Part shown: piece by piece, positions 33,717-38,252 of the stretch | Position numbering within the stretch: position 1 is the stretch's first letter | Layout: each line of letters begins with the position of its first letter | Position numbers and translations under genes: made by a program | The notes under the pieces: generated by a model | The model's database searches: none | Seen by the model: only the letters and a program-made list of their open reading frames with translations | Told to the model about the DNA's origin: nothing | NCBI GenBank assembly: GCA_029940475.1 | Contig: JAPYUT010000038.1 | Location: 1-38,252 of the forward strand | Length of the DNA stretch: 38,252 nucleotides | Origin: Verrucomicrobiales bacterium | GTDB taxonomy: Bacteria; Verrucomicrobiota; Verrucomicrobiia; Verrucomicrobiales; DEV007 | Direction: 5' to 3'

Positions 33717-34457
33717 ATCGCTAGGCCGAGGAAGAAGCCCTTTCGTGGTCGCCGTCAGCGTGATCGTGTTAACGAGCGGATTCGCGTGCCCAAGGTGCGC
33801 GTTGTGCATGGGGAAACACAGCTGGGCGTCATGAACACGCAGGAGGCCATAAGGCTTGCCAAGGACCGCGGCATGGACCTGGTGGAAGTTTCCTCCCATG
33901 CGCGTCCCCCGGTTTGCAAGATTGTCGATTACGGCAAGTACAAATACGACCAGAAGAAACTCAAGAAGGATGTTCCCAAGAAGTTAAGCCGCCTGAAGGA
34001 GGTGAAGTTCCGCGTCGGTATTGATCCCCACGACTACAAGATGAAGCTAACCCGCGCGGAGGGTTTCCTGGTGCACCAGGGCAAAGTTCGAATTCAGTTG
34101 ATGTTCCGGGGGCGCCAGATGGCGCACAAGGAGATTGGGTTTGAGCTGATGAAGGAGGTTAAGGAAGACCTCATTGGCGTTGCCCATATTGACATGGAGC
34201 CGAAACTTGCCGGGCGGCATATCACCATGATGCTGTCACCGTTGCCCCCGCACCTCCAGAAACCGAAATTCAAGGCCCATGAGGAACCGCCAGAGGATGA
34301 GGATGATGATGAGGATGATGATGAGGATGATGATGAGGATGATGATGAGGAGATTCGCTCGAGGCCCAATGAGGAGCACCATCATCTTGAGGTTGAGGAG
34401 GAGATTGAGCACCTGGAGTCGGATGACGGTCGCCCCAAGTTGAAGCGGGGCAATTAG
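33717..34457 (+). CDS. infC: Translation initiation factor IF-3 with acidic repeat tail and apparent ATC start
   Basis: IF-3 binds the 30S subunit and checks start-codon fidelity. Reading upstream of the first GTG (33786) gives IARPRKKPFRGRRQRDRVNERIRVPKVRVV, the expected IF-3 N-terminus. The start is therefore most likely ATC at 33717, eight bases after AGGAGG (GTT at 33714 is the other option). Rare start codons (AUU; AUC in Myxococcus) are known for infC and allow IF-3 to repress its own translation. Core motifs are 'RPPVCKIVDYGKYKYDQKK', 'RVGIDPHDYKMKL' and 'RIQLMFRGRQMAHKEIG'. After the normal end (~185 residues) a ~60-residue extension holds four EDDD units and many Glu. Total 246 residues against ~175 typical. 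Confidence 0.9.
   Translation: MARPRKKPFRGRRQRDRVNERIRVPKVRVVHGETQLGVMNTQEAIRLAKDRGMDLVEVSSHARPPVCKIVDYGKYKYDQKKLKKDVPKKLSRLKEVKFRVGIDPHDYKMKLTRAEGFLVHQGKVRIQLMFRGRQMAHKEIGFELMKEVKEDLIGVAHIDMEPKLAGRHITMMLSPLPPHLQKPKFKAHEEPPEDEDDDEDDDEDDDEDDDEEIRSRPNEEHHHLEVEEEIEHLESDDGRPKLKRGN
34299..34346 (+). repeat. Four tandem 12-base units in infC
   Basis: Four copies of GAGGATGATGAT, each encoding EDDD, lie in the acidic tail of IF-3. Units of 12 bases keep the frame, so copy number could vary between strains without breaking the gene. Confidence 0.85.
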
Positions 34458-34482
34458 TCCTTCCCGGAGGTCAGGCATCGGC

Positions 34483-35202
34483 ATGGGAACCCTTCCGCAC
34501 CTGCTGCTTTTTGACATTGACGGCACCTTGATCAACACGCAAGGCGCCGGGATGCGGGCGTTTACATCGGCATTTGAACAGCTTTATCCTGAGCAGGTTG
34601 CAGCCTGTGGTGGTGTGCCTGGGATTGATTTCTCGGGCAGTACGGATTCCGGGATCGTGATGGGCATGTTTGCTGAATTGGGTATCGACGATAGCAACTC
34701 ACAGCGTGAGCGGTTTTATGCAGTCTACCTGAGTTTCCTGCGTCGCAACCTGGGTGAACCGGGGATCACCGGGTCATTGCTGGGGGGGGTTGCCGGCTTA
34801 CTCGGGCACCTTGCCGAGGATGTCGGCGGCACTGCGGTATTGCCTGGGTTGCTGACCGGCAACATTGCAGCGGGGGCGAGGATAAAGACCGACTATTACG
34901 GCATCAGCGGACATTTCCGTTTCGGGTCGTATGGCGATGACCATCATGACCGCAATCAACTCGGCCCGGTTGCTGTAAATCGCGCATCCGATTTATTGGG
35001 CCGGGACCTTTCCTCGGCACCGGTTACCGTGATTGGTGATACGGCGAAAGACATTTGCTGTGCGCGTGCGTTTGGCGCGCGCGTGGTGGCGGTTGCCTCC
35101 GGTAGCATATCGGCAAGGGAGTTGGCCGGGCATGATCCTGATGTTCTCCTGGAGAACCTGGACGATGTTCCGGGGGTGCTGGCCCTGCTGGGTGTTGATT
35201 GA
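34483..35202 (+). CDS. HAD-superfamily hydrolase (phosphoglycolate phosphatase-like)
   Basis: The 239-residue cytoplasmic enzyme has HAD motif I DIDGT (10-14), motif II LLTGN, a conserved Lys in 'GARIKTDYYGISGHFRFGSYGDD', and motif IV 'VTVIGDTAKDICCARAFGARVVAVASG'. It has a helical cap of the Gph type. Such enzymes dephosphorylate small phosphorylated metabolites; the substrate is not shown. The start ATG lies 25 bases after infC with AGG-rich sequence upstream, so it may be transcribed with infC. The stop is TGA. It converges with the HTTM gene across 10 bases. Confidence 0.88.
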   Translation: MGTLPHLLLFDIDGTLINTQGAGMRAFTSAFEQLYPEQVAACGGVPGIDFSGSTDSGIVMGMFAELGIDDSNSQRERFYAVYLSFLRRNLGEPGITGSLLGGVAGLLGHLAEDVGGTAVLPGLLTGNIAAGARIKTDYYGISGHFRFGSYGDDHHDRNQLGPVAVNRASDLLGRDLSSAPVTVIGDTAKDICCARAFGARVVAVASGSISARELAGHDPDVLLENLDDVPGVLALLGVD

Positions 35203-35212
35203 TTTTTCGCCT

Positions 35213-36115
35213 TCAGCTTGACGCTTTTGCCCGGGTTGGGGTTGCCGCGCCTGGTGGCCGGTGATGCCAGGGGTTGAGGAATGCCAGGAAGGTCATGATC
35301 ATGACCAGACTGAAAATTGACAAATTAACACCGAATATCGCAATGCTCAGGTGGAATGCCACGCCGAGGAATAATCCAAGCCTGCGTGTTTTTGGAATCC
35401 AGAGCAGGATCGGGATGGCAAGTTCCACCATGAGTGTCATGTAGGTCAGTATGTCCAGAAATCCCTGCCAGTGGATTACCCAGGAACCCGCAAAGCGACT
35501 GTGATGTGAAAGCATGAAGTAGGTAAGGAAATCACCGGTTTGCCAGTAGTAGTCATCAATTTTCTGTATCACCGTCTGCCAGTAAATGACAAACACCTGA
35601 AGTTGCATCAGTACCAGCCCGTAACGCGGGACTGATTGCGGGTCAGGTGGGCTGCCTTTGCGCAGCAGCAGCAGATGATACGGGTTCCATTTTTCTCCCA
35701 GCGGGCTTAATAGCAGGATAAACGCGAAGTTAAGAAGGATGAAATCCCAGCCGGATGTCGCAACCGGTGCGCGCTGCATGATCGATAGCAAAAACCAGAA
35801 GAGGATTCCCAGCATCGGCCGTGCGAGCTTTCCCCAGGCCAGCAACAGCGTTGCAGCTGCTGCAGCGATGAATACAACAGTAACCGGGGCAGGACTGTTT
35901 ACCGTTGAAAATATCGACAGGTAGAGACCGGGGCCGGATTTCGATGCCACTGCCGGGTTAATAATGCCATCGGCGCAGAGCAGGGTGATCCGGTATGGCC
36001 AGAGGTGGGCGATGTTGATCAGTATCACAGAGGCGAAGGCAATGCGCAGCAGCGCATATCGCCTTTCGTCTACCTGCTTGAGCCAGATCGATCTGTAAGC
36101 GTCAACCAGCAGCAT
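35213..36115 (-). CDS. HTTM-domain integral membrane protein (gamma-carboxylase-like)
   Basis: The 300-residue membrane protein has about eight hydrophobic segments. It has the HTTM pattern of vitamin-K gamma-carboxylase relatives: an N-terminal 'DERRYALLRIAFASVILINIAHLWPYRITLLCADG', 'RAPVATSGWDFILLNFAFILLLSPLG', and 'LVLMQLQVFVIYWQTVIQKIDDYYWQTGDFLTYFMLSHHSRF'. Bacterial HTTM proteins have no proven carboxylase role. The gene overlaps the end of the upstream gene by 14 bases, indicating a fixed pair with the exported protein encoded at 36102-36647. The product lacks a C-terminal lumenal domain. Confidence 0.87.
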   Translation of the reverse strand: MLLVDAYRSIWLKQVDERRYALLRIAFASVILINIAHLWPYRITLLCADGIINPAVASKSGPGLYLSIFSTVNSPAPVTVVFIAAAAATLLLAWGKLARPMLGILFWFLLSIMQRAPVATSGWDFILLNFAFILLLSPLGEKWNPYHLLLLRKGSPPDPQSVPRYGLVLMQLQVFVIYWQTVIQKIDDYYWQTGDFLTYFMLSHHSRFAGSWVIHWQGFLDILTYMTLMVELAIPILLWIPKTRRLGLFLGVAFHLSIAIFGVNLSIFSLVMIMTFLAFLNPWHHRPPGAATPTRAKASS

Positions 36116-36647
36116 CGTTTTTTACCGGGAAGGGGCCGAATACACTCCGTTGCTCTATCGTTAGCTTCCCGTCTTTGCGGATGTGCTCCAGGAGGCGGGT
36201 GATTTCCTGGCGGGTGGTTTGGGGGTGGGTGGTGTCGATCTCGAGATGAACACTGAACTCAACAAGTTGAGGATTCTTTTTCCCCAGGGCTCGGCCCAGG
36301 GCCTTTATGTAGGGTTTCCGATAGTCTTCGCCGCCGGGCGTGAACATGCGTTCAAAGGTATAGTAATATCGGATTTTTTCGCGTGGATGGATTTTCTCCA
36401 ATCCCGGCAGCCCGGCTCCGAATTCGTGTTCGTTGCCTCCCGAGTCCATTGCAATCACCCGGACACGGAGGCGGTGTACCCTGGGGATCGTATGGAACAT
36501 ACTCCAGTTCTGCTCGACCCCGGTAGTCCGGCGCAGTGCCGCCAGCCAGTCTGTGGCCGGAGGGTTGCCGGTGGCGAGGCCGCTCAGGATGTTCGCCGCA
36601 CAGAGGCTTGCAAAGGCAACGATCAATATCCCGCACAGAGTTTTCAT
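36102..36647 (-). CDS. Membrane-anchored partner of the HTTM protein
   Basis: The 181-residue product begins MKTLCGILIVAFASLCAANILSGL, a signal anchor or signal peptide. Then comes 'LRRTTGVEQNWSMFHTIPRVHRLRVRVIAMDSGGNEHEFGAGLPGLEKIHPREKIRYYYTFERMFTPG'. The 'Q.WSMF...P' motif is common in proteins encoded next to HTTM genes. Function is unknown. ATG at 36647 is chosen rather than an in-frame upstream start at 36728, because it begins the hydrophobic leader. It overlaps the HTTM gene by 14 bases and should be translated together with it. Confidence 0.75.
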   Translation of the reverse strand: MKTLCGILIVAFASLCAANILSGLATGNPPATDWLAALRRTTGVEQNWSMFHTIPRVHRLRVRVIAMDSGGNEHEFGAGLPGLEKIHPREKIRYYYTFERMFTPGGEDYRKPYIKALGRALGKKNPQLVEFSVHLEIDTTHPQTTRQEITRLLEHIRKDGKLTIEQRSVFGPFPVKNDAAG

Positions 36648-36927
36648 GGATTGAGACCGGCAGTATAGACGGAAACAGGCCTGCAGGCGAAGCCGGGATG
36701 AGGAAATCACGGGCGGGAATGAAGCCACTTCTGAGTAAAGGGCGCATTAAGGGTTCAATTCTTAAAACCCCTCCCGATCTTTTCACCGATATCCCAATTG
36801 GGGGTTGTGGGTTTGGGCGATTATTGTGGTCTTTTCAGCGTGCGGGCTATCCCGTGAAGGATTCCACACTTCTGTTTTTTGCCGAGGTCTAGAAACAGAA
36901 TCGGAAGCAGCCCGTAAATAATGTATC
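36648..36927. other. Non-coding interval with nothing clear
   Basis: This 280-base stretch lies between the DUF1592-family gene end and the HTTM-partner start. It contains the short palindrome CCCAATTGGG near 36792, but no convincing gene, terminator or promoter was seen. Confidence 0.5.
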
Positions 36928-38252
36928 TTATTTCCGGCTAAACTCCGGATGGGCCACGATGGCGTGGATGGCGGCGCGAAGGGAGTAGTCCTGTTTTTGA
37001 GTAGCTTGAAAAACAGCATCGATATACGGAAGATCGGCGCGGGTGACTTCGCGGCCGTGGGCGTAGCTGATGAGCTTTCCAATGATGCCCTTGAGGATGC
37101 GTTCCTTGTCAGCAATGAGGGCGGCCTTGAGCGTGGGTAGATCGCGCACCTCACGGCCGTTGGGAAGTTTCATGGTGGCGTCAATAGGGACCTTGGTGAA
37201 TTTGAGTTTCTTTGTGAACGTGGTACCGTTCCGCTCGACAGGGAGTTCTTCCACGTGGCGATACTCGCCCCGCTTGCGGCCAACTGGATCATAGTATTCA
37301 AGAGCGAAACCCAGGGGATCGATCTTCGAATGACAGCGAGCGCAGCTCTCGAGTTCCTGATGCTTGAGAATGGCTTCGCGGATGGTGGTGGTGCCGCGGA
37401 TGTCCGGTTCGTTGATCAGTATGTCGGCGGGTGGTTCGATTCGTTCATTGTAGAGATTCTTGAGAATCCAGGAGCCCCTGTGGATGGGAGAAGTGGCAAA
37501 GTCGGTGGAGGTCAGCTTGAGGAAACCGGCTTGGGCCACAAGTCCACCGCGCTCGCTACCCTTGGGCAGCTTTACCGGCACGAATTCGTCTCCTTCCACG
37601 GCAGGCAACTTGTAGAAGCGGGCAAGACGGTCATTGGCCATGATGAAATCCGAATCGATGAAGTGTTCCATACTCAGGCCCTTCTCGAGCAAATGGCGAA
37701 ACAACTCACGGCCTTCGCGCCCCATGGAATCGACCGTCATGCGGCGCACGTTCTTGAATACGCGTACGTCCGGACCGAAGTTGTCCACCTTGTCACGCTG
37801 CAACCATTGACGCGTAAAGTCGTCGATGAAGCGGCCGGCCTTGGCGTCCTTGAGTATGCGCTCCACCTGAGCCGATGGGTCTTTGCCCAGTCCGCCAGAC
37901 TTGGCAAAAGCCAAAAGTTTGGCGTCCGGCACGGAGTTCCAAAGGAAATAGGACAGCCGATATGCCAGCTCCACACTGGTCAATTCAGGCGACTCGGACT
38001 TGTAGATGAAATGCGGCGAGGTCAATAGCGCGATCAGCACGCTGCGGGCGGTGGCGGCAGGTGATGCCCCGGGAGCGCGCTGCTTTTCCGCGATTTCCAC
38101 GAAAGCCGGACGGTCCTCCGCGGACAAGGGGCGTTGGGTGAGCAACAAGGCGAGGTGATCGACCAGCTCGCCGGGCTTCATGTCCGGTTTCGGAAGAATG
38201 GCCTCCATCGCGGTGGTCGGCCACCGCTCCGTCAATGGGCCGGTCACCCTCA
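36928..38252 (-). CDS. Second DUF1592/DUF1588/DUF1585 cytochrome-type protein, partial
   Basis: The frame is open to the right window edge, so the N-terminal half, where a heme domain would be, is missing. About 440 residues are visible. They contain the DUF1592 core ('VELAYRLSYFLWNSVPDAKLLAFAKSGGL', 'SMGREGRELFRHLLEKGLSMEHFIDSDFIMANDRLARFYKLP'), the DUF1588 segment 'IHRGSWILKNL...ELESCARCHSKIDPLGFALEYYDPVG' with one CxxCH motif, and the DUF1585 end 'IIGKLISYAHGREVTRADLPYIDAVF'. It is a paralogue of the product of 28402-30810 but clearly diverged from it. A DUF1552 partner is not next to its visible end, since the gene downstream is the HTTM pair. Confidence 0.9.
   Translation of the reverse strand, partial: RVTGPLTERWPTTAMEAILPKPDMKPGELVDHLALLLTQRPLSAEDRPAFVEIAEKQRAPGASPAATARSVLIALLTSPHFIYKSESPELTSVELAYRLSYFLWNSVPDAKLLAFAKSGGLGKDPSAQVERILKDAKAGRFIDDFTRQWLQRDKVDNFGPDVRVFKNVRRMTVDSMGREGRELFRHLLEKGLSMEHFIDSDFIMANDRLARFYKLPAVEGDEFVPVKLPKGSERGGLVAQAGFLKLTSTDFATSPIHRGSWILKNLYNERIEPPADILINEPDIRGTTTIREAILKHQELESCARCHSKIDPLGFALEYYDPVGRKRGEYRHVEELPVERNGTTFTKKLKFTKVPIDATMKLPNGREVRDLPTLKAALIADKERILKGIIGKLISYAHGREVTRADLPYIDAVFQATQKQDYSLRAAIHAIVAHPEFSRK

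Noticed and set aside
33692-33724. Ten-codon open frame MSQTGGHRYR overlapping the infC start as a leader peptide
   Set aside because: It has no ribosome site of its own and shows no attenuator structure or regulatory codon run.
1-38252. CRISPR arrays, insertion sequences, prophage or rRNA genes
   Set aside because: No regularly spaced identical repeats, transposase or phage proteins, or rRNA-like sequence were seen; the repeats found are inside protein-coding genes or short regulatory motifs.

Overview
The window looks like a chromosomal segment of a Verrucomicrobiota bacterium, or a close PVC-superphylum relative. This is an inference from gene content, with no database search. The evidence is a DUF1592/DUF1588-type cytochrome protein, a DUF1552 protein and a DUF1080 hydrolase encoded side by side; several FG-GAP/VCBS proteins with ASPIC/UnbV domains; a PEP-CTERM sorting signal; a sialidase-like secreted protein; and beta-helix passenger proteins with a 'DPDGDGIANLLEYALGGDP' C-terminal module. 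Most start codons lack a strong Shine-Dalgarno, and several genes start with GTG, TTG or, for infC, apparently ATC.

Layout. 1-3623: end of a large secreted beta-helical protein and a convergent two-domain BNR/sialidase protein. 3624-5480: an AT-rich regulatory region with duplicated motifs, then hsp20 and a CbpA-type dnaJ separated by several hairpins. 5550-11856: a plus-strand run encoding an ABC-2 exporter (ATPase, permease, membrane-anchored helical-repeat protein), a metallophosphoesterase, a GT9 glycosyltransferase and an FG-GAP/ASPIC-UnbV protein. 11874-22042: a minus-strand block of large exported proteins, namely two FG-GAP/ASPIC-UnbV proteins and two proteins sharing an unrecognised ~175-residue domain (four copies in all). 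22230-24105: a serine hydrolase and a small lipoprotein. 24268-25809: holA and a half-length TauE/SafE protein. 25827-31479: a tight minus-strand run DUF1080 > DUF1592 > DUF1552 > YbjN-like > GYF_2/PH. 31553-35202: tRNA-Pro(UGG) on the minus strand, then thrS, infC and a HAD phosphatase on the plus strand. 35213-38252: an HTTM membrane protein with its partner, and a second DUF1592-family protein cut by the window edge.

The main discovery candidate is the minus-strand gene 16253-19246. A TGA at 17384-17386 interrupts an otherwise continuous 998-codon frame that carries FG-GAP repeats before it and an intact ASPIC/UnbV domain plus a TlpA-like thioredoxin domain (CAAC) after it. Immediately downstream is a hairpin with a G-rich six-base apical loop starting 18 bases after the TGA, which fits the general form of a bacterial SECIS element. 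TGA is a normal stop elsewhere in the window, so the whole genome is not recoded. The options are a selenocysteine-containing protein of a family I do not know as a selenoprotein, a recent nonsense mutation, or a sequence error. The selenocysteine machinery is not in the window, so this cannot be settled here.

Other points worth attention: infC seems to start at ATC and has a repeat-encoded acidic tail; ThrS lacks the TGS domain; the hsp20 leader has duplicated motifs and the hsp20-dnaJ gap has stacked hairpins. No IS elements, phage genes, CRISPR arrays or rRNA genes were seen.
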